Below are positions 1 through 7,462 of a DNA stretch of 60,829 nucleotides, one piece after another. Every line of letters begins with the position of its first letter. The stretch's first letter is position 1. The stretch comes from Reyranella massiliensis 521 (lineage in GTDB: Bacteria; Pseudomonadota; Alphaproteobacteria; Reyranellales; Reyranellaceae): the NCBI GenBank assembly GCA_945860205.1, contig CAMARK010000017.1, forward strand, positions 1 to 60,829. The letters are read 5' to 3'. A program made the translations under genes and the position numbers. Below the pieces are notes generated by a model. It worked only from the letters and a program-made list of their open reading frames with translations. It had not been told where the DNA came from and searched no databases.

Positions 1-30
1 GGCTGGCGCGTTTCCTCTTTTGCGCCAGCC
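1..30. other. Perfect hairpin at the window edge
   Basis: A 9-bp stem (GGCTGGCGC at 1-9, GCGCCAGCC at 22-30) encloses a T-rich 12-base loop. It could be the terminator of a gene left of the window. No T-run follows the right arm, so this is uncertain. Apart from this hairpin and the repeat at 150-306, I see nothing in the first 330 bases. Confidence 0.35.
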
Positions 31-149
31 TGCCCGGATTGCGCCCGGGGTCAAGAGTTGCCCGCCGGAGCTATCGCCAGGCAAACTCGGGAACCCTGCC
101 AGACGGTCAACCGTTGAGACCTGATGGCGACGGATTCCAGAATGAACGC

Positions 150-306
150 CTAGAGTCTTTCTGCCAATGATCGAATCGCTCGGGTAGGGTGACGAACAGA
201 CCTCATGCTGAGGAGCGCGAGCGTCTCGAAGCATGGGCTACAGCATGACTGGTTCCACCCTTCGAGACGGCCACTGCGTGGCCTCCTCAGGGTGAGGTGA
301 GTCTAG
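150..306. repeat. Dispersed palindromic repeat, copy 1
   Basis: The core at 201-299 begins CCTCATGCTGAGGAGC and ends CTCCTCAGGGTGAGG. Inside it, CGTCTCGAAG and CTTCGAGACG form a second inverted pair. The left flank CTAGAGTCTTTCTG at 150-163 matches the terminal repeat of the copy at 8855-9034. The right end keeps only GTCTAG at 301-306, so that end has decayed. Other copies lie at 8855-9034 and 46238-46346. The structure is that of a non-coding REP or MITE-like element; no transposase is nearby. Confidence 0.75.
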
Positions 307-330
307 ACGGCCGCGCGGCGGGTCCTTTCA

Positions 331-951
331 ATGGCTGGCAAGCTCAAGACCTTCACGACGACGTCAGGCTTCTTCGACCTCGCCGTTTCCGCGCCGTCGA
401 TGAAAGCCGCGCTGGACCTGTGGGGCGCGGAGTTCAATCTTTTCACGCACGGATTTGCGCGACGCACCGACGAAGCGTCGATCGTTGCCGCGACGCTGGC
501 CAAGCCCGGCGTCATCCTGCGCCGGCCGGTCGGCACGGACCAGGCCTACTCCGAAGATGCGGAGGTCTCCCTCACCCTGCCCCATCGAAAGGCCACGGCA
601 TCGCCGCCGAGGCAACGAATCAAACCCGCGAAGCCGGCAAACAAAAAAGCCGAGCGCGCGGCGGCCCTTGCCTTCGAGCGGGAGCAGAAGCGGCGCGATC
701 AGCGCGCCCGCAAGGAAGAAGCGGCGCTGCAAAAAGAGGGGGAGCGCCGCGATCGCGCCATGGCGGCGGCCGAGGCCGAGCTGGAGGAAGCCGAGGCGGC
801 CCACACGCGCACGTTGCGGGACATCGGGAAGGCGCAGGCCGGGCTCGACCGGAAGGCCGCCGCGGAAGAGGCGCGCTGGAAGAAGGAAAAGGACAGGCTG
901 GACGACGCGCTGCGCCGCGCGCGCGTTCCCCGCCATTTGAGGGTGGTCTGA
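331..951 (+). CDS. TolA-like coiled-coil protein of unknown function
   Basis: This 206-residue protein has a compact N-terminal part of about 90 residues rich in Phe, Leu and Thr. A Pro/Lys linker follows, then a long highly charged Ala/Glu/Arg/Lys helix from about residue 105 to the end, which is a strong coiled-coil candidate. Similar alphaproteobacterial proteins are often annotated as TolA-like cell-envelope proteins, mainly because of the charged helix. I see no signal peptide and no TonB/TolA C-terminal domain, so a true Tol role is not supported. The stop lies 3 bases before a converging caspase remnant. The Shine-Dalgarno sequence before the ATG is weak. The product is probably real; its function is unknown. 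Confidence 0.7.
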   Translation: MAGKLKTFTTTSGFFDLAVSAPSMKAALDLWGAEFNLFTHGFARRTDEASIVAATLAKPGVILRRPVGTDQAYSEDAEVSLTLPHRKATASPPRQRIKPAKPANKKAERAAALAFEREQKRRDQRARKEEAALQKEGERRDRAMAAAEAELEEAEAAHTRTLRDIGKAQAGLDRKAAAEEARWKKEKDRLDDALRRARVPRHLRVV

Positions 952-953
952 CT

Positions 954-1261
954 CTAACCATCGAGCCGCGTGAAGGCCTGGTGCCCGAATTGGCATCGCT
1001 CCATTTGAAGCCGAAACGCATGGCGTCCGGCCGCAGGAATTCGACACTGTCGCCGGCAAGAGTTGCGCGCAGGAAGCGCCAACTGGCGCGGCGCTGATTG
1101 TCGCGGGACAGCAGGATCACCTCGGCGCTCTGCTGCTCGTCGATGGACATGACCACGAGGACCGAGGGGTCCTGGTCCCTGCCGACGAATCTGAAGGAGC
1201 CAGCCTTCCGGCCATCGCGCGAGCCGGCGGCCGCGCGGTCGGCATGGACGCCGACCCCGGC
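954..1261 (-). pseudogene. Remnant of a third caspase-like gene (C-terminal domain only)
   Basis: Reading the minus strand from about 1261 gives a stretch colinear with the C-terminal domain of the intact caspase genes at 4049-5353 and 6187-7461. It includes GSRDGRKAGSFRFV, then VMSIDEQQSAEVI, then WSDANSGT. After this last motif the frame breaks. The next frame continues with FTRLDG and a TAG stop at 954-956, the same ending as the intact paralogues (FTRLDG or FSRLDG). The peptidase domain, both catalytic residues and the Tat signal are missing; upstream of about 1261 I no longer see similarity. This is the decayed end of a third copy and shows that the family was once larger here. Confidence 0.8.
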
Positions 1262-1503
1262 CGACTTTGCTCGCGCCTCATGCCCGACGTGGTCGCTGCT
1301 GTGCCCGCGCTGGCGGCGCTCGAGGAACTGGACTTCCCTCGCGGTAAGCAGGCGATGATGTGGGCAGAGTGTACACTAGACCGGCGCATGCCCGACGCCA
1401 TGTCAAAACTACAGCCGATACACAGGGCGGCGAGCACCATGGATCGCACACAGCTCGACCGGTCTCACCAAGCGGCTGGCTGAGCTCATTCATGGCGGCC
1501 AGA

Positions 1504-1590
1504 GGGTAGACCGATGCCCGCTTCAGGGGACAAAGCGGACTCGTTGCGACCATCACGAAGCCGACGCGAATGACCCCAAGCGGAAGTGGT
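1504..1590. repeat. Short dispersed repeat, partial copy A
   Basis: The segment contains GGGTAGACCG, then a variable middle, then CGAATGACCCCAAGCGGA. The same order of blocks occurs at 2277-2403 and 3893-4018. This copy lacks the left half found in the other two. The sequence resembles non-coding repeats scattered through Rhizobiales-type genomes that are sometimes mis-called as short genes. Between the caspase remnant and this repeat (1262-1503) I see no coding potential. Confidence 0.55.
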
Positions 1591-1610
1591 GGACTCTCTT
1601 ACTCAATTAC

Positions 1611-2045
1611 CTAGTCGGCGTCGGCGAGGATCGGCGGCGGCGTGACGAGCTTGAATCTGCACACGCGTGCCGGGTTGAAGATCTCGAGATCCCGCGACCG
1701 AGCATTGCCCGTCATTTCCAATGCGATGAAACGCGGAGGTCGTGCGGCGACTTTCCAGGCGTGCCTGACGCTGCCATCGTTCGCGACGGGTATCGAAAAG
1801 GCATCCCCGACCCGCGGCGTCACGAAGAGCACGTCGTCCCGCAGGCTGAAGTCGAAAAACCCACCCCCGCGGCGACACACGGTTGCAGACTTGTCCGGCT
1901 GGAGCCGCGCATAGGCTCTCCATGTCCCGTCGCTGGCCGGCGACGCTGCTGCGGGGACTGTCTGCGGCGGTAGCAGCGCCGTCCCCAGGGCCGGAGCACA
2001 CCCTCCGACCAGCCCGGCCAGCAGGACAAATACGGAATGCTTCAT
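1611..2045 (-). CDS. Small predicted lipoprotein of unknown function
   Basis: This 144-residue product starts at ATG 2043-2045. A short hydrophobic signal ends in a lipobox (LVGGC, Cys16), so it is probably a lipid-anchored envelope protein. The mature part contains a Pro/Ala-rich linker followed by a roughly 95-residue domain with alternating hydrophobic residues (SLRDDVLFV, AFSIPVAND, RFIALEMTGNA) and two further Cys, suggesting a small beta-sheet domain. A start 21 codons upstream is possible but would bury the signal peptide. I do not recognise the family. The gene stands alone between repeats, next to the caspase modules, and could be part of the same envelope-exported set; that link is only positional. 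Confidence 0.7.
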   Translation of the reverse strand: MKHSVFVLLAGLVGGCAPALGTALLPPQTVPAAASPASDGTWRAYARLQPDKSATVCRRGGGFFDFSLRDDVLFVTPRVGDAFSIPVANDGSVRHAWKVAARPPRFIALEMTGNARSRDLEIFNPARVCRFKLVTPPPILADAD

Positions 2046-2276
2046 GGTTCGCGGACGCCTTCTTCCCCTTGTATCCCAGTATCCCCCAAAACCCGATCCC
2101 GGAAGCAATGACAGTGAAGGCCGCGAAGCGCGGGACGCGATACGCGGCTATCGGCAGCAGCGCCCGTCTACTCGATCACCTCGTCGGCGCACGCCCAAGC
2201 AACCGGTCCCTGCCCGTGAGCGCTCTCGGCTTCCCTGACGCTATATGGCCGTGCATTCGACCATTTGGGAAGAATG

Positions 2277-2403
2277 CCAAATGTCTGCTTCTGGCACAAA
2301 TGTGACATGCCGGCCGGGTCGGCAAACGTCTGATGCTGGGGGTAGACCGGACATGCGGCGGGCATCACGAAAGCGACGCGACTGACCCAACCCGGACATG
2401 GCA
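2277..2403. repeat. Short dispersed repeat, copy B
   Basis: This stretch of about 125 bp aligns along its whole length with 3893-4018. Shared blocks in order are AATGTC-GCTTCT-GGCACA, GATG-CTG-GGGGTAGACCGGA, and CGACGCGACTGACCC followed by CGGACAT. It has no open frame of note. The flanks 2109-2276 and 2404-2447 show nothing recognisable. Confidence 0.6.
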
Positions 2404-2447
2404 GCATCGCTTATCGTTCGACCAGCGCCACTGCACTGGCGCTTTCG

Positions 2448-3446
2448 CTACGAAAGATGCGCAAGTTTGAGTTCTCGGAACCTCAGGGCAAGCGACCCCA
2501 GCGGATTTTCGATCCACCGGTGACACGCGAAGCTGAGGGCGATGGCGGCGGCCACGCCATACCAGCCAAGTTCGAGTTCAGCGGAGATGGTCAGGAGCGG
2601 CCAGTGACAGAGATAGAGTGAATATGAGGCGTCCCCCAGCGCTTCGATTGGGCGCGGCGCGAAAACTCCCTTCGCCTCCAGCATAATCACAGCATGGAGG
2701 ACCAAGGCGCCACCCAATCCGAAAGTGAGAATACGCGGGAGTACGTAGAACACATCGTCGATCGCCTGAGCCGCTCCAAAGGAGAAAGCCACGACACCGA
2801 GCAGTAGGGAGCCCATGGCCCACTTCTGAAAGCCGCGGCGGTGCAACCAGGATATCGCGCAACCCGCTCCGAATTCGAGGAGCAACGGACTCGAAAGAAA
2901 CCCCTGAGGAAGATCAAGGTAGCCGGACAATACGACGTACGAAGCTTGAGCCAGCATGAGAAGCATTAGCGTCGCGTAGAATGTCCGCGGTACGAGAAGC
3001 AGCAGGGCCGCGATGACGGTGTAGAAGTACAGTTCATACTGCAGCGTCCACACGGGTGGAATGAGGCAATTGCCCCCGATCAGAAGGATGTAGCCGTGGG
3101 TTTCCCGGTTGCAGGCTATGGGCTCATATTGAAGCGGAAGCCACAGGCTCCCAATCGTTGCCGCCGCAAACACCGTCCAGTACAGGGGATAGATCCGCAG
3201 GCAGCGCTTCACGAGGAAGAAGAGAGCAGCTCGCCCGCCGCCGCCTTCGGGATGATCCGGGCTCACTATTTGGCAGATGATGAAGCCGGAGATCACGAAG
3301 AACACGTCGGCGGCGCCAATGCCGCAGGCTGCCAACCACGGTGGGACTTGGATGAGTCCAAAACCGTCAGCGTGACCGATGAGAACGGCTAGTGCTGCAA
3401 ACCCTCGAAGGCCCTGAATATTGCGGGAGTGCTGAAATCCAGTCAC
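2448..3446 (-). CDS. Acyltransferase 3 family membrane protein (OafA/YrhL-like)
   Basis: At 332 residues this is a full-length acyltransferase-3 membrane domain. The N-terminus has the family hallmark RNIQGLRGFAALAVLIGH, with the conserved His at the end of the first membrane segment and Arg just before it. ADVFFVISGFII, typical of the second segment, follows. About ten hydrophobic segments are visible. Such enzymes transfer acyl groups, often acetyl, to sugars of O-antigen, exopolysaccharide, Nod factor or peptidoglycan across the inner membrane. No glycosyltransferase cluster is nearby, so the acceptor cannot be guessed. Codon use looks less GC-biased than in neighbouring genes (ACGACG, AGAAGC and TTG codons are common), which could mean horizontal acquisition. 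Confidence 0.88.
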   Translation of the reverse strand: MTGFQHSRNIQGLRGFAALAVLIGHADGFGLIQVPPWLAACGIGAADVFFVISGFIICQIVSPDHPEGGGGRAALFFLVKRCLRIYPLYWTVFAAATIGSLWLPLQYEPIACNRETHGYILLIGGNCLIPPVWTLQYELYFYTVIAALLLLVPRTFYATLMLLMLAQASYVVLSGYLDLPQGFLSSPLLLEFGAGCAISWLHRRGFQKWAMGSLLLGVVAFSFGAAQAIDDVFYVLPRILTFGLGGALVLHAVIMLEAKGVFAPRPIEALGDASYSLYLCHWPLLTISAELELGWYGVAAAIALSFACHRWIENPLGSLALRFRELKLAHLS

Positions 3447-3628
3447 AGGCTCAGGCCCGGACTTCAGGCTGCCATCTCGCGCATCGAAGCGTACTCTGAT
3501 TCAGGAGCGCCATTGTGAGCTTGTTACACGGAAGAACCTTTCGCGAGCCTTACGAGAATCGCTCGGCAAGCATCTGACATCCACTCTCACTCAATGATGA
3601 TGCGAATCACTCTCAGGTGGTCGATAAC

Positions 3629-3817
3629 TCATGCTCGCGCGTGATGTGAGGGCGGACGATTCTTACCTTCGCGCGGCGTGGTCCGTTTTCGTTTTGCCGC
3701 GACCCGATGCGCCACTTCAAGAGCCAGCGGCGCCCACTCGACCAAGTCGTCGGGCTCGTCGATCAGCCGTTCTGGTGCGCGGCAGAAGGCGAGGTCGATG
3801 GAGTTGTCGGCACATGC
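3629..3817 (-). pseudogene. Possible gene remnant without a start codon
   Basis: Between an in-frame TAG (3818-3820) and TGA (3629-3631) the minus strand reads as a plausible protein end: DNSIDLAFCRAPERLIDEPD, then a hydrophobic/charged helix (WAPLALEVAHRVAAKRKR) and a basic tail. It has no ATG or GTG start with a ribosome binding site, and the upstream stop interrupts the frame. I do not recognise the family. It may be the eroded end of a gene, or a chance open frame in GC-rich DNA. The rest of 3447-4048 holds a hairpin (3850-3873) and a repeat (3893-4018) and otherwise nothing visible. Confidence 0.3.
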
Positions 3818-3849
3818 CTAGCGGACCGAATTGACCTCGATCAGAGTTT

Positions 3850-3873
3850 GAAGCCGCCTCAGTTGGCGGCTTC
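3850..3873 (+). terminator. Rho-independent terminator-like hairpin
   Basis: GAAGCCGCC and GGCGGCTTC form a perfect 9-bp stem around a 6-base loop, and TTT follows. No intact gene precedes it on either strand within 400 bases. It may therefore be a leftover of a lost gene or a tRNA-type terminator whose gene has gone. Confidence 0.5.
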
Positions 3874-3892
3874 TTTGATTCTGAGTCCCACG

Positions 3893-4018
3893 TGCAATGT
3901 CGCTTCTTGGCACATTTGAGACAAGCCGACTAACACCGAGGATGTCTGTTCATGGGGGTGGACCGGAAGTCATCGGCGCGCCTTCAGAACGACGCGACTG
4001 ACCCCAAGCGGACATAGC
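3893..4018. repeat. Short dispersed repeat, copy C
   Basis: This is the best-preserved copy of the repeat also found at 2277-2403 and, in part, at 1504-1590. It ends in CGACGCGACTGACCCCAAGC followed by GGACAT. It lies directly downstream of the first intact caspase gene (stop at 4049), so it marks the left edge of the duplicated region. Confidence 0.6.
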
Positions 4019-4048
4019 GAAAGTGTTCACACTCCCGCCAAAACACCC

Positions 4049-5353
4049 TCAGCCGTCCAAGCGCGTAAACCGCACGCTGGATCCCAATGTCTTGTTACCT
4101 CCCGCATTTTCGTTCAAAACGCTGAAGTTGCCCGAATTAGCGTCGCGCCAGTCGAACATAGTGCGTTCGCCGCCGTCCCGCGGCACAAACTCCAGCCTGT
4201 CTCCCACGATGCGCGCGGTAACGTACCGCCAGATGCTGCCGCCCTCTAACTTTTGGGTCTTTGCGTTGAAGCGCCCCTTTAACGACACGATGACTTCGGC
4301 GGATTGTTGCTCCTCCACCGACATGACGATGAGAAGCGCAGGATCGACCCCTAACGCGCTCTTGCGGACATACTGGAAGGAGCCGACCTTTTGACTGTCC
4401 CGCGAGCCGCCCGACGCACGGTGGGCGATCAATCCGGGCGGCAACGGTAAGCCGTTCTCCTGGGCGTAGGCATAGGCCTTGCTGAGCTCGATGATCCTCG
4501 ATGGATCGCCGCCCCAACGGGCTCCGCCGACGGCTGCCGATCCCGGCCTGGGACTGCCATTGATCGAAAAGGGAGCGGCATAGTTGTTCCGGTCAAACAA
4601 AACCTGTCGCCCCTGGGTGGTAATCAGCAGGTCTCGCCGAAGTCTCGAAGATAGCGACTGAAGATCGACTGAGGCATCGTTGAACTGGCGCAGAAATGAC
4701 GCCGCAAACGGACTGTTCTGTCCGGCTGGCCCATCGAGGGCAATGCGCCCGGGGGCGGTCGAGAAAAGCACCAGCGAGTTGGGTGCCCCGGCCGCACCGC
4801 CGCGCTGCCCCTCGGAGGTGTAAGCAATGACTGCGTTCCGTTCCGCCTCCAACTGGCGCCAGCCGTCCGCCGGATTGTTGCGACAGTTGTCGTACACGAA
4901 CAGGCGATTGGCGGCCCCTCTCGTAGCCTTGCCGGGGGCCAACGAAGTGACGAGGTTCTGAACAGTACTCGGGCTGCTGAGATCGGCGTCCACCGGAACG
5001 AGATAGGTTTCCCTTCCCCAGGTCGCGCCGTGGCCGGCAAAATAGAACGCTGCGAAATTCGCGCCATTTGCTGCCGCGCCGAACTTTTCGAAGGCCCGGT
5101 TCATGGCATCGCGACCCGCATCCTGGACCAGGTCAGTTTTCAGCCCGAGCGACTGAAAGTGCTTCGCTATGTCTGGCGCGTCACGTCGCACGTTTGGCAA
5201 CTGCGCTTCCCACGCATACTTCGAATTGCCAATGACGAGGGCGACGCCGGAGGTCTGCGCGTTTGCGTGGATGGCGGGGAAGGCCAGCAGGGAACCGGCG
5301 CCGGCGATCGCCGCCCGCCGGCCAATAGCAGGGCGTGCCTTAAGACGGGTCAT
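4049..5353 (-). CDS. Tat-exported caspase-like (C14) peptidase, module 1
   Basis: The 434-residue product begins with a twin-arginine-type signal (GRRAAIAGAGSLLAFPAI, then HANAQ as a likely cleavage site near residue 32). The caspase fold follows: VALVIGNSKY at 38-46, the catalytic His in YFAGHG (His108) and the catalytic Cys in YDNCRNNP (Cys157), with the conserved YLVPVDAD strand between them. From about residue 300 a separate domain of about 130 residues begins with RIIELSKAYAYAQENG and ends in VRFTRLDG. It is shared with the paralogue at 6187-7461 and the remnant at 954-1261. The gene starts one base after the stop of the Ig-like gene at 5355-5816, so the two are almost certainly co-translated. 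Bacterial C14 proteins cleave after Arg/Lys or Asp; the substrate here is unknown. Export suggests a periplasmic role rather than cytoplasmic cell death. Confidence 0.9.
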   Translation of the reverse strand: MTRLKARPAIGRRAAIAGAGSLLAFPAIHANAQTSGVALVIGNSKYAWEAQLPNVRRDAPDIAKHFQSLGLKTDLVQDAGRDAMNRAFEKFGAAANGANFAAFYFAGHGATWGRETYLVPVDADLSSPSTVQNLVTSLAPGKATRGAANRLFVYDNCRNNPADGWRQLEAERNAVIAYTSEGQRGGAAGAPNSLVLFSTAPGRIALDGPAGQNSPFAASFLRQFNDASVDLQSLSSRLRRDLLITTQGRQVLFDRNNYAAPFSINGSPRPGSAAVGGARWGGDPSRIIELSKAYAYAQENGLPLPPGLIAHRASGGSRDSQKVGSFQYVRKSALGVDPALLIVMSVEEQQSAEVIVSLKGRFNAKTQKLEGGSIWRYVTARIVGDRLEFVPRDGGERTMFDWRDANSGNFSVLNENAGGNKTLGSSVRFTRLDG

Positions 5354-5354
5354 G

Positions 5355-5816
5355 TCAGCGGGCCTCGATCTCGATGTTGGCGATGCTCTGGCGGCCGCCC
5401 GAATCGCTCACCGTCACCTGGAGCGCATGCGTGCCCGGCGCCACCATCGCATCGGGGATGACGATGCCGGTAGGCGTGATGTATGCGCGGACGCGCTGGG
5501 TGATGTTGACGTTGTTGCCGCGCAGAACGAGGACCTGCGCCGTGGCGGGATCGATCTTCTCGCCGCCGCGGGCCGTGAACTCGATCTGCAAGGGGAAAGG
5601 ACTGTTGGGCGCGACGGGACCGGCCGGCGACACCTGGCGGATGGCGGGACCGCGGGTGATGGCCCGGCCCGCCTTGCTGGTGGGAGAAAGAGGAAGCGCT
5701 GCTTCCTGCGAGGTGACCAGCCAGTTGCCGGCCTGAGCCCTGGCTTGGGTCTGGGACTCGACGAGCGGCAGGATCGCCGCCGCGCCCAGGAGAACACGCC
5801 GCGTGAGGACACTCAT
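5355..5816 (-). CDS. Tat-exported Ig-like/SoxZ-like domain protein, module 1
   Basis: This 153-residue protein has a clear twin-arginine signal (TRRVLLGAAAILPLV near residues 5-19, cleavage after ARAQ). The mature part holds a motif-poor stretch with SPAGPVAPNSPFPLQIEF and GGEKIDPATAQVLVLRGNN. It ends with a beta-sandwich-like segment (AMVAPGTHALQVTVSDSGG) resembling the Ig-like folds of SoxZ and related carrier or adhesion domains. I name the fold tentatively; there is no catalytic motif. It is the first gene of the minus-strand operon with the caspase and probably its periplasmic partner, substrate or inhibitor. The promoter is at 5855-5884. The copy at 7463-7927 is nearly identical apart from the signal peptide. 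Confidence 0.85.
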   Translation of the reverse strand: MSVLTRRVLLGAAAILPLVESQTQARAQAGNWLVTSQEAALPLSPTSKAGRAITRGPAIRQVSPAGPVAPNSPFPLQIEFTARGGEKIDPATAQVLVLRGNNVNITQRVRAYITPTGIVIPDAMVAPGTHALQVTVSDSGGRQSIANIEIEAR

Positions 5817-5854
5817 TGCCGTTCTCCCCCATACATTTCTTGTTCCCCGCGCGG

Positions 5855-5884
5855 ATAATGGCGCGTGGCTGAACAGACTGTCAA
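5855..5884 (-). promoter_or_regulatory. Promoter of module 1 operon
   Basis: On the minus strand TTGACA (5879-5884) and CATTAT (5855-5860) are separated by 18 bases, a good vegetative-type promoter about 40 bases before the Ig-like gene start. The same elements and spacing are kept at 7962-7991 in the second module (TTGACA, 18 bases, CATTGT), which supports function. Confidence 0.65.
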
Positions 5885-5891
5885 AGAAGGT

Positions 5892-5910
5892 ATTGCAGTG
5901 TGTGTGCAAT
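5892..5910. promoter_or_regulatory. 19-bp inverted repeat beside the module 1 promoter
   Basis: ATTGCA, seven bases, TGCAAT. The site sits 7 bases upstream of the minus-strand -35 box. The matching site at 7999-8017 has the same arm length, spacer and distance to its -35 box, but reads GCTGCA and TGCAGC. Both outer base pairs have changed together. It may be an operator for the divergent genes or a hairpin in the plus-strand leader. Confidence 0.55.
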
Positions 5911-5964
5911 CTCGAAGTCGAGATAAATTTTCGTGCGCGCGGGGCATCGGCTATATCCGTTGCG

Positions 5965-6123
5965 GTGAACTGTCCGTTTTGTCTTGAAGACGTGAAGCCC
6001 GGCGCCCTGGTGTGCCGGACCTGCGCGCGCGACATCGCCGTGCCCAAGCCGCTGATGGAAGCCAACGAGCGTCTCACCGCGCGCGTCGCCGAACTCGAAG
6101 CCGAACTTGCGCGGCCAGGCTAG
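5965..6123 (+). pseudogene. Truncated zinc-ribbon membrane protein gene, module 1
   Basis: From a GTG at 5965 the sequence encodes 52 residues almost identical to the first 50 of the 261-residue protein at 8073-8858. The two CxxC pairs (Cys3/Cys6, Cys17/Cys20) and the start of the Ala/Glu-rich coiled coil are kept. Identity stops abruptly after AELEAEL at about 6112, where a TAG soon follows. The four membrane segments are lost. The break is best explained as the joint of the tandem duplication. The short protein could still be made as a free zinc ribbon, since its frame is intact up to the joint; I cannot tell. Confidence 0.7.
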
Positions 6124-6159
6124 GGCCGACCGCGCGAATGCTGCATGCCGTGCGCTATC

Positions 6160-6182
6160 GCGCACATCGACGGTGCGCTTTT
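6160..6182 (+). terminator. Possible terminator after the truncated zinc-ribbon gene
   Basis: GCGCAC (6160-6165) and GTGCGC (6173-6178) can pair around a 7-base loop and are followed by TTTT. A competing hairpin (GTGCGC 6150-6155 with 6160-6165) overlaps it. It lies between the truncated plus-strand frame and the converging caspase stop at 6187. Confidence 0.35.
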
Positions 6183-6186
6183 GCCG

Positions 6187-7461
6187 TTAGCCATCCAGTC
6201 GCGAGAAGCTTGCGGAGTAGGGTGGCTTGTTCGTTTCAGGCAGCGCTGCAAAGGTGCCGGAATCGGCGTCACTCCAGTCGAACAAAAAGCGTGCCCCTCG
6301 ATCCCTGCGTACCAACTCAAGCCGTTTTCCCGAAAGAGTACCGGTAATGAAACTATAACCACCGCCCTCGCCAGATGCATAAATGACTTGGGCAATTTGT
6401 TGTCCGTCGACAGACATCACCACGATCATCTGAGGGACACGATGTCCCTGAGCATTGGGGCCAATAAATTTGAAAGCCCCCACTTTTGACCCGTCTGGGG
6501 AATTGGCGTTCGGCCGATAGGCGATCAGTCCTGCAGGCAGTGGGATTTGGTTCTGTTGCGCATAGGCATAGGCATTATTGAGCTCGATGATCCGTGATGG
6601 ATCGTGGCTCCCGCCGGAAACTCTTGCCGCATTGCCACTCGGGGCCGCAGACTGTCGGCTGCCCGAGCCGCCGAGGAGGAACGGTTGCCGGTACCTGTTG
6701 ATGTCCCACAAGACCTGTCGGCCCTGCGTCGCTATGAGAAGTTCCCGCCGAAGGTTCGCGGGGAGGGTTAGCAAGTCGACCGATGGACCCGCCAACTGCC
6801 GCAGTAGCGCCGCGGCGAACGGGCTGTTCCCTCCGGCCGGGCCATCGAGAGCGACGCGTCCGGGGGCCGTGGAGTACAGCCACAGGGTATTGGGAGCAGC
6901 ACCCGCGGCCGCGGCTCGGTCACCCGCCAGGCTCCTGCCAGCCGACCGTTCGGCTTCCAGTTGGCGCCATCCGTCAGCGGGATTGTTTCGGCAGTTGTCG
7001 AATACCAACAGACGATTGGCTGCCTCACCCATCGCCAAACGAACAGCGGATGCCGGTATGAGAGTCTTGACGGCGCTCGGCGCAGTTAAATCAGCGTCCA
7101 CCGGCACCAGATATGGTTCTTTGTTCCAATCGGCGCCATGCCCGGCATAGTAGAACGCCGCAAGGTTCGCGCCACGCGATGTCGACTTGAACTTATCGAT
7201 GGCTTGGCGCATCGCGTCGCCACCCGCGTCCTGGATGAGTTCGGTCTGCAACCCGAGGGCCTGAAAGCGTGCCGCGATGTCGGGCGCATCGCGCCGGACG
7301 TTCGGCAACTGCGCTTCCCATTGATATTTGGAGTTGCCGATCACCAGCGCTACGCCGGAGGTCTGCGCGTTTGCGCGAATGGCGGGGAAGGCCAGCAAGG
7401 AACCGGCGCCGGCGATCGCCGCCCGCCGTCCGATGACGGGGCGTGTCTTGAACCGGGTCAT
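6187..7461 (-). CDS. Tat-exported caspase-like (C14) peptidase, module 2
   Basis: This 424-residue paralogue of the gene at 4049-5353 has the same layout. The N-terminal signal has twin Arg (GRRAAIAGAGSLLAFPAI). The caspase domain carries VALVIGNSKY, the catalytic His108 in YYAGHG and the catalytic Cys157 in FDNCRNNP. The C-terminal domain starts at RIIELNNAYAYAQQNQ and ends in FSRLDG. The N-terminal 60 residues are nearly identical to module 1, while residues 85-150 and the C-terminal domain have diverged, so the two enzymes may have different targets. The chosen ATG at 7459-7461 is one base past the stop of the upstream Ig-like gene, as in module 1. The frame stays open further upstream, but that stretch lies antisense-like over the Ig-like gene and is not plausible as coding. 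Confidence 0.9.
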   Translation of the reverse strand: MTRFKTRPVIGRRAAIAGAGSLLAFPAIRANAQTSGVALVIGNSKYQWEAQLPNVRRDAPDIAARFQALGLQTELIQDAGGDAMRQAIDKFKSTSRGANLAAFYYAGHGADWNKEPYLVPVDADLTAPSAVKTLIPASAVRLAMGEAANRLLVFDNCRNNPADGWRQLEAERSAGRSLAGDRAAAAGAAPNTLWLYSTAPGRVALDGPAGGNSPFAAALLRQLAGPSVDLLTLPANLRRELLIATQGRQVLWDINRYRQPFLLGGSGSRQSAAPSGNAARVSGGSHDPSRIIELNNAYAYAQQNQIPLPAGLIAYRPNANSPDGSKVGAFKFIGPNAQGHRVPQMIVVMSVDGQQIAQVIYASGEGGGYSFITGTLSGKRLELVRRDRGARFLFDWSDADSGTFAALPETNKPPYSASFSRLDG

Positions 7462-7462
7462 G

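Noticed and set aside
3631..3919. Two plus-strand frames of about 70 codons
   Set aside because: They have odd composition, no ribosome binding site and no recognisable family, and one runs through the terminator hairpin.
5355..6077. Extended start for the module 1 Ig-like protein
   Set aside because: The extension crosses the conserved promoter and inverted repeat and buries the Tat signal.
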